DNA of 41,936 bases from Thermoplasmata archaeon (lineage in GTDB: Archaea; Thermoplasmatota; Thermoplasmata; Thermoplasmatales; Thermoplasmataceae). The stretch spans positions 1 through 41,936 of the forward strand of contig JAJYEP010000004.1 in the NCBI GenBank assembly GCA_021785735.1. The letters are read 5' to 3'. Positions 33,085 to 41,760 of the stretch are shown piece after piece. The notes beneath the pieces were generated by a model that saw only the letters and a list, made by a program, of their open reading frames with translations, did not search any database and was not told the DNA's origin. The number at the start of each line of letters is the position of its first letter. Within the stretch, counting starts at the first letter, position 1. A program made the translations under genes and the position numbers.

Positions 33085-34682
33085 TTTTTTTCATCATTTT
33101 TAATTTCATTTATTTTTCTCTCTTTGTTCTTTTCAGCTGAAAATCTTCCCAAAGGATAATCTCCTGTGTCAACGAATTTCACAATTTTTCCAAGAATCGG
33201 ATGAATTTTCATCACAATATCGTACATCTCCAGCGCAATTTTTCTGATCTCGGGGTGTGCCGAACTCCCGGATCTGAGTTCAATGAAATAGCATAATTCT
33301 TGAAGATTAATCTTCACGATGAAAACCTGATAGCATGCAAAAGGAACCACATACTGAGCTAAACTCTCGCCGGAGATTTTTCTGACTTTCTCCCACAGTT
33401 CAAATGCCCCCTTCATTCTCTCTGTGTATTGGTCCAGAATTTCAGGAAAATCTATTAGCAATGGTGGTACATAAAATCCAGAAACAGGTGTGATGTCTCT
33501 TTTTATAATTGTTAGAATTCTATGCCTCTGGAACTCCCTGAATGTTCCAAGAGAACAGGTTACCTGGAACAAGTACTCGGGTATCTCGAAGAATCTTCCG
33601 CCCTTCTCCCTGCGGTTATTCCTGGCGTTGCCTATCTTATCTATGTAGGAGTCGACATATGCTCTTTCCGCATCCTTATCTGTGCTAGAGGGTATTTTTC
33701 CTGTCTCATCAAATTTAAGTGCAGAATAAATTCTGTGCATCTCGTCCTCCTCACTTCTAAAATCGATGATCTTTACACCTGTGAAACTCTCTGAAGGGCT
33801 GAAAGTTCGAGGCCTTTCGTTGCGCTCGGTAATGTATTCGGTCATTCTGGAGCCGTAAATATTCGTGGCGTTTTCCATCAGGTTAGGAAATTCCACATCA
33901 AGTTCATTATATAGATCAGACGATATTCTCTGAAATTCCGGGATTTTCACGGCGTTCAATTTTTGAATGAGATATATGAAAGATCGTGCATTACCGGAAA
34001 TTCCAAGATTAGTAATCGTGCTGACCGGCAAACAGGCTCTCGCCTCATCAAGTGCCCTCGCTCTGACAGATCTATTATAAACATTCTTAGCGGACCTGAT
34101 GCTCTTTTCATCCTTCAAAAATGGAAACATTACTTCCTCGGAAGAAAGTGCATCCTTGAAACTGAACCCCTCAATAGGAAACCGTGACCTGTAATATTGT
34201 TCGGCAACAGAAAGAACCTTTTCATAAAGGTCAAACAATCCTCTGCAATGTGAATCATATTCCGATGCTAATGGATCGGCAATACCAATATATGCGGCGT
34301 GCAGAAACATACCTTCGAAGTTTTCATATTTCACGTATCTTGAAGACTTTTCAAGAAACGAGAGTCCTATCCTGCTTCCCTCAATGTACCAAGTGATGAG
34401 GTTCGATATGTTTTGCAACCCAACTTGGGCCGTGACAAGTTCAGAAACAGACTCGTCACCATATTCAAGGAATACCTTCCTATAGAACTCCTCACCTCTT
34501 TTATCATCGTTCAGAAACTCCTTCCTGTAAACGTTTCTTATATCAAGTTCAGAAGTTCTGCTGTATCTTGACATAAGTGCTCCCCTGTCAATCATTTTGC
34601 TTAATTTTATTATGAACACATTTTTTTCAGTGTTTGAAAAACCTTCCATTGAGATACCTTTCCCGATGAAGCATGATAACAT
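33081..34682 (-). CDS. Two-domain ThyX-family (flavin-dependent thymidylate synthase-like) protein
   Basis: ThyX makes dTMP from dUMP with FAD and methylene-tetrahydrofolate and is normally about 220-250 residues acting as a tetramer. This 533-residue protein has two ThyX-like halves. The N-half keeps the SFxExSxRY part of the signature (residues 108-116, IGLSFLEKSSRY), but RHR is replaced by Ser-Arg-Ile. It also has ARACLP...NARSFIYL (215-247). The C-half keeps RHR (386-388, FQRHR), but the Ser, Glu and Ser of the motif are Thr391, Lys394 and Asp396. It also has ELRSGSSAHPEIRK (468-481). Complementary sites in a pseudo-dimer are the likely reading. An in-frame ATG at 34649 with AAAGGT upstream is an alternative start. 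Confidence 0.8.
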   Translation of the reverse strand: MLSCFIGKGISMEGFSNTEKNVFIIKLSKMIDRGALMSRYSRTSELDIRNVYRKEFLNDDKRGEEFYRKVFLEYGDESVSELVTAQVGLQNISNLITWYIEGSRIGLSFLEKSSRYVKYENFEGMFLHAAYIGIADPLASEYDSHCRGLFDLYEKVLSVAEQYYRSRFPIEGFSFKDALSSEEVMFPFLKDEKSIRSAKNVYNRSVRARALDEARACLPVSTITNLGISGNARSFIYLIQKLNAVKIPEFQRISSDLYNELDVEFPNLMENATNIYGSRMTEYITERNERPRTFSPSESFTGVKIIDFRSEEDEMHRIYSALKFDETGKIPSSTDKDAERAYVDSYIDKIGNARNNRREKGGRFFEIPEYLFQVTCSLGTFREFQRHRILTIIKRDITPVSGFYVPPLLIDFPEILDQYTERMKGAFELWEKVRKISGESLAQYVVPFACYQVFIVKINLQELCYFIELRSGSSAHPEIRKIALEMYDIVMKIHPILGKIVKFVDTGDYPLGRFSAEKNKERKINEIKNDEKN

Positions 34683-34724
34683 TTCCCGGAATTAATGTTT
34701 ATGATTTGAACCTTCATTTCGGCC

Positions 34725-35714
34725 TCAGTTAATGTGATATGTCCTTTTATAATTGAAATAGTAAACGGATCTTGCGATTCCAATAGAAAATCCCGAAATG
34801 AATGAAAGAACCGCCCATGAAAGAGATGCATCGTTTCCGATCCTCCTGTGATAACGCAACAGCTGCAAGAAGTCATGAAAGCCGATCTTTTTACCTTTGG
34901 TGAAAAACCTTGCCAGCAGATCAGCGTGATAAACATTGTAAGAAAGAATCTCGTTCAGTTCAGGGTGATTGGAAGATTCGAGAATCTGTTTCATTGTATC
35001 AAATGATCTGGTGTAAAAAGACGATTTGTTCTGGAAAAAATTCATCTTTGAGAGATTGACAGTGGTAAGACTTTCGTGTATCCTGTAATACGTTAACTTG
35101 TTATGAATAACTGCTATTGTTTGACCTCTGATCAATGACATGTAGAAAAGAAACTTGTCTATGCTTCTCTCGATGTTCCACAATTCATTATCAAAGCTCT
35201 TAAAAACTTCTTTTCTGAACGACATGCAGCTGATATACCAATCACCCTTGTAAGACAGTGCCTTTCCAATTTCCCTAATAGAAGATTTTCTGTTAATGTA
35301 TAAATCAGTTCCAAAGGTTACCACAGCCCTCGAATCCAGTGGATTTCCATAATCATCAATGGCGGTGTTGTTGTCGTGCACCATCGACACCTCCTTCCTC
35401 GTTTTGAATATCTCACTCACAACTGAAATTTTATCGTTTGAAAATAAATCATCGTCATCCAGAAAAAACAGCAATTCCCCTGAACTCGATCTTGCACCAG
35501 TGACCATTTTTCTGGAAATGTACTTTTCATCAGTATATATCGATATAACTCCGTTTTCTTTCAGATAATCATCCACATGATCATCCTGAAAATTCTTGAC
35601 AACGATTATTTCCAGTTCAGACCTGTCGCAGTTTTGCGCCAAAACAGATTCAACAGCTCTTAATAGATACTGCCTTCTGTCGTGTGCCGAAATGATGACT
35701 GAAATCAAGGGCAT
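34725..35714 (-). CDS. Family 2 (GT-A) glycosyltransferase
   Basis: This 329-residue protein opens with SVIISAHDRRQYLLRAVESVL, the GT2 nucleotide-sugar fold. The metal-binding acidic motif is FFLDDDDLF (Asp86-89), followed by the acceptor-side RKEVSMVHDNN. A C-terminal hydrophobic helix near 300-318 may dock it on the membrane. The sugar and acceptor are unknown. It lies upstream of the ThyX-like gene and downstream of GmhB, near a large surface protein, which suggests surface glycan or N-glycan assembly. Confidence 0.88.
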   Translation of the reverse strand: MPLISVIISAHDRRQYLLRAVESVLAQNCDRSELEIIVVKNFQDDHVDDYLKENGVISIYTDEKYISRKMVTGARSSSGELLFFLDDDDLFSNDKISVVSEIFKTRKEVSMVHDNNTAIDDYGNPLDSRAVVTFGTDLYINRKSSIREIGKALSYKGDWYISCMSFRKEVFKSFDNELWNIERSIDKFLFYMSLIRGQTIAVIHNKLTYYRIHESLTTVNLSKMNFFQNKSSFYTRSFDTMKQILESSNHPELNEILSYNVYHADLLARFFTKGKKIGFHDFLQLLRYHRRIGNDASLSWAVLSFISGFSIGIARSVYYFNYKRTYHIN

Positions 35715-35812
35715 TCTGAATGGATATTGGAATTGGTAAATTAGTTTATGCGTTGCTTCCCTCTACTGGCTAATTCTTTTAGCCCTGACTGTTCATCCTC
35801 ATAAGTCGCAGC

Positions 35813-36256
35813 TCATCTGTGAAGTATAATACTCTTTATACCAAGTTTTCTGGCAAGTTCACCCTCAATATCGTCCCTGTCGCCCATTACAACTGAATTC
35901 TCAAGGTCAATATCAAAGTCCTTCATAGCCTGTCTTATCAAACCGTCTCCAGGTTTCCTGCAGGTGCAGTTATCGCCCGGGTGATGCGGGCAGAAATATA
36001 TTCCATCAACTCCAGCTCCCTTTTCTCTTAACTTTTCAAGGAGTGCATTGTTGAATTCTTCCATCTCTCGAACCGTGAAAAAACCCCTGGCTATACCCGA
36101 CTGATTTGTGATGATTATTATTAGATACCCTTTGCTTTTGTAATCCCTGATTATATTCACGGCGTCGTCGAAAATAAAGAGATCGGCAGGATCATGACAG
36201 TAGGGGCAGTCTCGGTTGATTGTCCCATCGCGATCCGTGAAGAGCGCAGGTTTCAT
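35813..36256 (-). CDS. HAD-IIIA phosphatase, GmhB-like (heptose/glycero-manno bisphosphate phosphatase)
   Basis: This 147-residue capless HAD enzyme has motif I FTDRDGTIN (Asp8, Asp10), motif II ITNQSGIARG (about 49-58) and a zinc loop CPHHPGDNCTC (Cys89, His91, Cys97, Cys99). Motif III/IV is VVMGDRDDIEGELA. This matches D-glycero-D-manno-heptose-1,7-bisphosphate 7-phosphatase and the related histidinol-phosphatase domain. Heptose-type nucleotide-sugar supply to the flanking glycosyltransferases would fit, but no other heptose gene is here. Confidence 0.9.
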   Translation of the reverse strand: MKPALFTDRDGTINRDCPYCHDPADLFIFDDAVNIIRDYKSKGYLIIIITNQSGIARGFFTVREMEEFNNALLEKLREKGAGVDGIYFCPHHPGDNCTCRKPGDGLIRQAMKDFDIDLENSVVMGDRDDIEGELARKLGIKSIILHR

Positions 36257-36279
36257 TGTGGAGATCGTATCGTAAACCC

Positions 36280-39069
36280 TTATTTTATCTTCTTCCTTTG
36301 AAAATGAAACCCTTTGTGCAGGGGGCTGAAAAAAACGGATCTTGCCCTCCCGTACTCCACCACGACCAAAACTGAAAATAAGATTATAAGTATTGAACGG
36401 TAGCTTGCATCTAAAAAGACCAAAGCTGGATAAAGTGGTCCATGGTTGTCGCTTGAGTAAACCAATATTACAGTTGTATTTCCGCTCAATTTGACAGTTA
36501 GTGGTATACCGCTTGTTGAAAATCCTGCTATTCTAACGCCCGAAATAGTATATTGACCCATAGGTTCGATAAGAGTTATCTGCGATAATCCTGACAGAGA
36601 GACATTCCCTGAAACATTAACCCCCCAAATTACCCCCTCAGGCAAGCCGCTGCTTTTTATCACGAGACTAGCTGTCTTGGGTATATAATCGACTTTGACA
36701 TTTATTAGTATCTCTGACACATTAACTGTCTTGCCGGGGAGATCGCTAAGATAGGTGCCCGTGTTCATGAAGGAAACATAGTAACTTCCTGCTGGGAGAC
36801 TTATGTTTATCTGGTGCATGGTGGTCGAATATTCCTTACCGTCTATAATCACCCCCCAGGAGTAGTTTTCCGGCAATCCTGATTCCGTGAGACGCAGGTC
36901 ACCGTAATGCACTTCTGGTGCTATGGAGAGTGTTGATGTGTTTGACAATGTGTTAAAATAGTAATATGGCAGTATCAGTTTTCCGGAGAAATTTGCAGAA
37001 TTATCAGGCTGTACATAAAAGCTCGTTGCAAAAGACTGCATGGGCTTCAGATCAATTCCTGTGAAGTTTCTATTCGAAAAGATAGACCCGTATTCTGATT
37101 CCTGGACAGTTATATCGTCTATTGAGGAGTTCCCAAAATTTGTAACGTTCAGAAAAACAAGTTTATTGTTTGCAGAATAGGTGAAATTGATAGAGGCAGA
37201 GACTGATTTAATAAAATCAACCGGAAAAGTGAACGTTTGGGCAGTCCCATTCAGAATCTGGATATTCGATTTCAGTACCAGGCTAATATTAGAGTTGCCG
37301 GGTCTTATTCTGTTATATCCGGAAACCGAAAGATTGAGCATGGATCGATTGTTATCAATAGTGGTGTTTCCCGAAGTGATCAGTGTGCCGTTGTCAAGGA
37401 ATAACAGTTCATACGATACAGCTAATCTATAGGGGTAATTTGTATACACTATTGCTGAAATTACGCTGCTAGGACCCATTATAACAGATGTTGTGAGCGG
37501 TATAACCTTCAACGCTGGCAATGTTGGAGTAACATTGAGATATATTCTTGATGAATTTTTGAACGGAAAACTGGGAACCGAGAAATAAAAGAGCTGAGTA
37601 TTAATGGACAGAGCGTAATCACCTAAATACAGCGAATTGTTCGCGCCCGTTAACACATTGCTGATAACCGGGAGTTTACAGGAACCGTTTGTGAATGTGA
37701 GTCCACCAAACAGGCCATATCCGGTGAGCGCATGGTATTGAGTGTCTATTATGTTTTGAGAAATGGCGTAATCAGTGGTGTTCATTTCACTCGGGCCAAG
37801 TTGAAAATAAACCTTATTCAAGGGCGTTCCGTCGTCGTAAGCGAGAATCCTGATGATTCTGCCCAGTAGCAGGGATGAATTATCTGACACCATGAAGGCT
37901 GACTGATTATTTTCTGATGATAACATATCGTAGCTGATTCCGTAATCGTAAACTTTGCTGTTGTTAGTTACGAGTGCATAATCTTTACGCCCGTTGGGAT
38001 TGCCGTATGAGTTTCGGAATGGCATATTGTTTATTCCCAGTTGTGAATCTTCGATGTACGCAGATGAATTTGAGAATAGATCACGGAAATACTCAATGCC
38101 TATCCTGTCAACGCTGTCGTTAGATGTGATTCTGATTGAGACGTTCCAAATGGTCGTGTTGGAATATTTTGCAGGGTCATAATGGTAATACACTGTCGTT
38201 CTGGACTCCATGGACGATCCATTCAACTGGAGCCTTTCGACCGGAACGCTCACATTCAACCAGGAATACTGCGTGACAGATCCAGTATTGTTGAAATTAA
38301 GTTTTTTTATGGTATTTCCAGATACATTCATCAGGAGGTAGTTTCCGTTGAAGGGATTATTGCCAGAGTATTCAATGCTGAGATTTACAATTCCCGAGAT
38401 GGCAGACTTAGAATGCAGGAACTCGGGTGACATGGTTATGTTTCCAGATTTGAATACCGGCGAATACTTGTTGTATTCAGCTAGTGTTTCGAAAGTCGTT
38501 GCGTTCCCTGAACTTTCAAGACCGGTGAGGCTAGATTTGAATAAAATTACTTGTGAATGAATGAATATAAAAGTGGATCCATGATGGACAGACTGGTTTT
38601 CACCAAATGTGGAATTGTACCCATAGAGGCTTGCATTGGTGCTCTTCATAATTCCTGCAAAGTAAATTCTCGAATTGTAAGTCGTTAGGGACGCACGAGA
38701 ATCGTTGTACCCATACAGTGAAAGGGAAGTGACATTTCGTAATTCATTTCCAATGAATACGGTGCTGTTGTAAAGATACACAGAACCGCTTACATTAACC
38801 ATCGATTCCGTACCCTCGACATACAGTCTCACATTGACAACTGATAGCATCTCTCCCTTTTTAACATCAAGATTTCCATTTAAATAATAATCAGAAAACG
38901 ATAGATTACTGCCTATATGAAAGACTACGTTTTGCGATTGGACACTGTGATACAAAGTAGTGGTCTCATCTGAAAGTGGAGACCAAGAACCGTTACTGCT
39001 GCATGGAAGAAACACAATCAGCAGCATAGCTGAAAGAATTATCGCAGTAATAACGTATACCAATCTCAC
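36280..39069 (-). CDS. Large surface-anchored protein with two C-terminal repeats, unknown function
   Basis: This 929-residue protein starts at GTG, with a signal helix at about residues 5-23. A very long Ser/Thr/Asn/Tyr-rich ectodomain dense in N-X-S/T sequons follows, with strand-loop patterns but no recognised fold for residues 25-720. Two beta modules lie at 724-799 and 800-873 (TESGLPxxxxW type), then a transmembrane helix near 880-905 and a basic tail. The modules match those of the S53 peptidase. A TATA-like box at 39091-39100 is about 27 nt upstream. It is a candidate cell-surface or S-layer-associated glycoprotein. Confidence 0.8.
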   Translation of the reverse strand: MRLVYVITAIILSAMLLIVFLPCSSNGSWSPLSDETTTLYHSVQSQNVVFHIGSNLSFSDYYLNGNLDVKKGEMLSVVNVRLYVEGTESMVNVSGSVYLYNSTVFIGNELRNVTSLSLYGYNDSRASLTTYNSRIYFAGIMKSTNASLYGYNSTFGENQSVHHGSTFIFIHSQVILFKSSLTGLESSGNATTFETLAEYNKYSPVFKSGNITMSPEFLHSKSAISGIVNLSIEYSGNNPFNGNYLLMNVSGNTIKKLNFNNTGSVTQYSWLNVSVPVERLQLNGSSMESRTTVYYHYDPAKYSNTTIWNVSIRITSNDSVDRIGIEYFRDLFSNSSAYIEDSQLGINNMPFRNSYGNPNGRKDYALVTNNSKVYDYGISYDMLSSENNQSAFMVSDNSSLLLGRIIRILAYDDGTPLNKVYFQLGPSEMNTTDYAISQNIIDTQYHALTGYGLFGGLTFTNGSCKLPVISNVLTGANNSLYLGDYALSINTQLFYFSVPSFPFKNSSRIYLNVTPTLPALKVIPLTTSVIMGPSSVISAIVYTNYPYRLAVSYELLFLDNGTLITSGNTTIDNNRSMLNLSVSGYNRIRPGNSNISLVLKSNIQILNGTAQTFTFPVDFIKSVSASINFTYSANNKLVFLNVTNFGNSSIDDITVQESEYGSIFSNRNFTGIDLKPMQSFATSFYVQPDNSANFSGKLILPYYYFNTLSNTSTLSIAPEVHYGDLRLTESGLPENYSWGVIIDGKEYSTTMHQINISLPAGSYYVSFMNTGTYLSDLPGKTVNVSEILINVKVDYIPKTASLVIKSSGLPEGVIWGVNVSGNVSLSGLSQITLIEPMGQYTISGVRIAGFSTSGIPLTVKLSGNTTVILVYSSDNHGPLYPALVFLDASYRSILIILFSVLVVVEYGRARSVFFSPLHKGFHFQRKKIK
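36451..36900 (-). repeat. Two surface-repeat modules shared with the S53 peptidase
   Basis: Two consecutive units (residues 724-799 and 800-873) each begin with a strand ending in ESGLP/SSGLP followed by W about 5 residues later. Each continues with a G(S/Q)Y strand and ends with alternating V/I. Unit 1 resembles the first and fifth S53 modules most closely by eye (FTESGLP, EQGLPSG). Confidence 0.75.
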
Positions 39070-39090
39070 GAACCAGAAACTATCGGAACT

Positions 39091-39100
39091 ATAATAATTT
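39091..39100 (-). promoter_or_regulatory. TATA-like box for the 929-residue surface protein
   Basis: AAATTATTAT on the minus strand is centred about 27 nt upstream of the GTG at 39069, consistent with a leaderless GTG start. Confidence 0.5.
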
Positions 39101-39165
39101 CGTCATGATAACAGAATACAATAAATAGCATTATTGTAGTTATACCGAAATCGGTATTCTTCCAA

Positions 39166-40194
39166 TCACTTCAAGGGTCTCTTTATCTCCCTGTTCTTCA
39201 TCTCCATTTCCACCAGATAATCCCTGAAATTGACCTTCGACCATAATTCGCTCTTTCGTTTCAGGTACTCCATGTCGCCTGCGTTTATGTAAATCCTCGT
39301 TTCTTCCCCTGAAAGTTTGTACCGTTCATATTCTTTGAAAATTATGGATTCAATCATTGATTCCACGAACTGCACGTACCTGTTCTGAGAGCTCACACTA
39401 TTTCCTGACTTCTTAGCAGTGCGGAGGATGGAGGCTGCAAAGAGTGTTATTCCAAGAAGGACTTTTCTAGGAAACTTTTCAAGCTTGATTCTGAGCAGTA
39501 TGTCCCTATAAGTAAAATTGCAGCCGATAATGCAGTCCCTGAAGGACAGTATATTGGTTAGTGTTGGTATGATTTCTGCAACCTTGCTATAATAAACGGA
39601 ATTCACGATATTGTTTCCAGAGAAGAGGTACGAAGGTGGGATAATGGTCTTCAACACGGGAAAAACCAAGATTCCAAAGTTTAGACTTATTCTTCCCAGA
39701 ACGTCAATTTCCGAGCACTGTCGTAAATTTTTCCACCCTCCGATCTCGTTGACGAGTGACCTTGGTATTATCAGCATGGATGTGAATACCGCTTTCTTCT
39801 CGTTATTGGCAAGAAATACTGATATTGTGTCTGCAAGTTGCAGGTCATAGATAGTTGATGATTCAAAAATAATGATATAGTTTCCCGTGCTCTTATTTAT
39901 GAGGTTTGAATAATCCTCACCAACATTGCCGGTTGATCTAATAATCGATACGTTTTCGTATTTGCCGCGGATATCAAAGGCAACCAATGATGAGCGTACT
40001 GAACCTGGTTTAATGCATAAAATGATCTCATAATCTCTACCAATTTCCTCTGCTATAGCTTCTATACTGCTTATGGACTGTTCCAACCTGAAGGCGGTGT
40101 CATTTACTGTAGACAGGAATGAAATTTTAGTTATAACTGCATTTTCGGGTGAAAAGAAAGAAGGTATTTTTACAAAATCTGCCAGATCTTTCAA
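39166..40194 (-). CDS. GT2-like glycosyltransferase-fold protein with altered acidic motif
   Basis: This 342-residue protein has a GT-A-like N-terminal layout: ITKISFLSTVNDTAFRLEQSISSI, then IIRSTGNVGEDYSNLINKSTGNYIIIFESSTIY, where GT2 enzymes have A-N-x-G...A-x-G-x-Y-I-x-F-L-D-x-D. The metal-binding DXD is replaced by ESST, so it may be inactive, metal-independent, or bind sugar nucleotide differently. The C-terminal 150 residues are helical. The start is TTG; a TATA-like GATTTTATGC near 40217-40227 lies about 28 nt upstream. It lies just upstream of the surface protein. Confidence 0.6.
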   Translation of the reverse strand: MKDLADFVKIPSFFSPENAVITKISFLSTVNDTAFRLEQSISSIEAIAEEIGRDYEIILCIKPGSVRSSLVAFDIRGKYENVSIIRSTGNVGEDYSNLINKSTGNYIIIFESSTIYDLQLADTISVFLANNEKKAVFTSMLIIPRSLVNEIGGWKNLRQCSEIDVLGRISLNFGILVFPVLKTIIPPSYLFSGNNIVNSVYYSKVAEIIPTLTNILSFRDCIIGCNFTYRDILLRIKLEKFPRKVLLGITLFAASILRTAKKSGNSVSSQNRYVQFVESMIESIIFKEYERYKLSGEETRIYINAGDMEYLKRKSELWSKVNFRDYLVEMEMKNREIKRPLK

Positions 40195-40353
40195 TGCTTA
40201 TACATATAATTACCGCATAAAATCCTTTTCAATCAATTTCCACACAGGTCATTGGCCATTCGGATTCAATCGATACATGGTATTGAATACGCCATGTCTA
40301 AAGCTTGCCCCCGATTTCAAAGTGGAATTCATCAACTGATAGCGTACCGCACT

Positions 40354-41697
40354 TCATGATAGGTGATTTCTCGCGAGAGCTTCCTTAATTTCCTTCTTCG
40401 CAGTTTCCCTCAGCCAGGGATGGTAGATTTCAATTCCAGCACGCCTCATCAGATCTTCTTCGGTCATAGCACATTCCTTCATAATGTGCATATCATAGTT
40501 GTCAAAGCTGAAATCCCTTTTATAAAGTATTTCTGGTTTACCCCTGAGAGAAGCACTTTTTCCCATATCCTTCAGTATGATTTTTGCAACCTTCCTTGCA
40601 ACCTTTCCATAGTCTGTAATCTTTCCACCGAGGATCTCGATTATATTGTTTATCATGGCGAGTTTGAAGTCCCGGGATACCTTTCCAGGATCAGAGCCGG
40701 CACCATAAAGTGGTCTTATTCCCCAGTAAGTGGAAAGTACGCTGCCTCTTGAAATAGAAGGATAGATACGGGCTACACTCTTTACGATGTAGTCAATTTC
40801 TTCCTCCGGGGCAACAGTATCCTCAGGTGATTTCACAAATACATCGGTTGTCCCAATGATAATCACTTCTTCCCTTGGGATTACAAACATCTGTCTACCA
40901 TCAATGTGCGACCTGAACACTATGGCATTAGTAATAGGCTTGTCGAACTGTTTTATAACTATGTGGGTCCCCCTGCTCAGAAGAAACTTTTCATCCTTCT
41001 TCAGATTGAGAGCCACTGAAACTTCATTAACCCAAGGCCCGGCCGCGTTGATAATGTACTTCGATCTCACTGAAAACGGCTCATTTTTTATCGTGTCCAC
41101 CACATGAAGTTCCTTCACATTTTTGTCGTCCCTGAGCCCCACCACTTCGGCATGGTTGATGCAGATGCCCCCCTTCATGACTGCAGACATTATATTGTGC
41201 ATGACGAGAGTTGTGTCGTCCGTCATAGCATCCAGATAATCAAAGTATCCCCTGATTGACTTGTCAAATTCCCCATGATTCTTCACCATGTGAGGTATCT
41301 TGAAGTGACCGCCCAGAACATTATACATAAACAGGCCAAGAGAGAGCTCAAAGCGATTCCATGAATAGTCATCCACAAGTATCCTGAAGTTTACGGGCTT
41401 TACCAGGAAATCATACCTGAGAAGAAAATTTCTCTCTCTGAGCAAGTCCCTTGTGAGTTTAATGTGCATCTGAGCAAGATATCTTAACCCACCATGTATC
41501 AACTTTGATGATCCGGAGCTCGTACCTGCAGCAAAATCATTCTTCTCAAGAAGTATCGCCCTTATACCGATCTGCGACAACAGATTGATAATACCCGCGC
41601 CCACGATACCTCCACCTATAACAGCGACATCATAATCTGAATTTTTAGTTCCATCAATGAAAGATTTTCTTGAAGCATATGAGAAATTGTTTTCCAT
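40354..41697 (-). CDS. FAD-dependent glycerol-3-phosphate dehydrogenase
   Basis: This 447-residue flavoprotein of the GlpA/GlpD group has FAD-binding VAVIGGGIVGAGI, AAGTSSGSSKLIHGGLRYL and the RNFLLRYDFLVKPVNF block. INAAGPWVNEVS and YWGIRPLYGAGS also match sn-glycerol-3-phosphate dehydrogenases. It oxidises glycerol-3-phosphate to dihydroxyacetone phosphate and passes electrons to the quinone pool or another acceptor. Archaeal membrane lipids use glycerol-1-phosphate, so this is more likely glycerol catabolism. GGGGAGGAG before the ATG is a strong ribosome-binding site. Confidence 0.93.
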   Translation of the reverse strand: MENNFSYASRKSFIDGTKNSDYDVAVIGGGIVGAGIINLLSQIGIRAILLEKNDFAAGTSSGSSKLIHGGLRYLAQMHIKLTRDLLRERNFLLRYDFLVKPVNFRILVDDYSWNRFELSLGLFMYNVLGGHFKIPHMVKNHGEFDKSIRGYFDYLDAMTDDTTLVMHNIMSAVMKGGICINHAEVVGLRDDKNVKELHVVDTIKNEPFSVRSKYIINAAGPWVNEVSVALNLKKDEKFLLSRGTHIVIKQFDKPITNAIVFRSHIDGRQMFVIPREEVIIIGTTDVFVKSPEDTVAPEEEIDYIVKSVARIYPSISRGSVLSTYWGIRPLYGAGSDPGKVSRDFKLAMINNIIEILGGKITDYGKVARKVAKIILKDMGKSASLRGKPEILYKRDFSFDNYDMHIMKECAMTEEDLMRRAGIEIYHPWLRETAKKEIKEALARNHLS

Positions 41698-41726
41698 CCA
41701 TTCTCATCTCCTCCCCTATAATCGTC

Positions 41727-41743
41727 AATAAATATTAATAAAG
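41727..41743. promoter_or_regulatory. Shared AT-rich TATA region between glpD-like and the terminal ORF
   Basis: The near-palindromic ATAAATATTAATAAAG can serve both directions. Its centre (about 41735) is 26 nt before the ATG at 41761 on the plus strand. On the minus strand it would start a short leader containing the GGGGAGGAG site of the dehydrogenase gene. Confidence 0.5.
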
Positions 41744-41760
41744 ATGCCTTACTCCTTCGA

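Noticed and set aside
34610-34936. 108-codon minus-strand ORF between the GT2 and ThyX-like genes
   Set aside because: It lies in another frame over the end of the GT2 and the start of the ThyX-like gene, both well supported, and has no family features.
40073-40339. 88-codon plus-strand ORF in the gap before the G3P dehydrogenase stop
   Set aside because: Most of its 5' half is antisense to the GT2-like gene, and the rest shows no motif or promoter of the right spacing.
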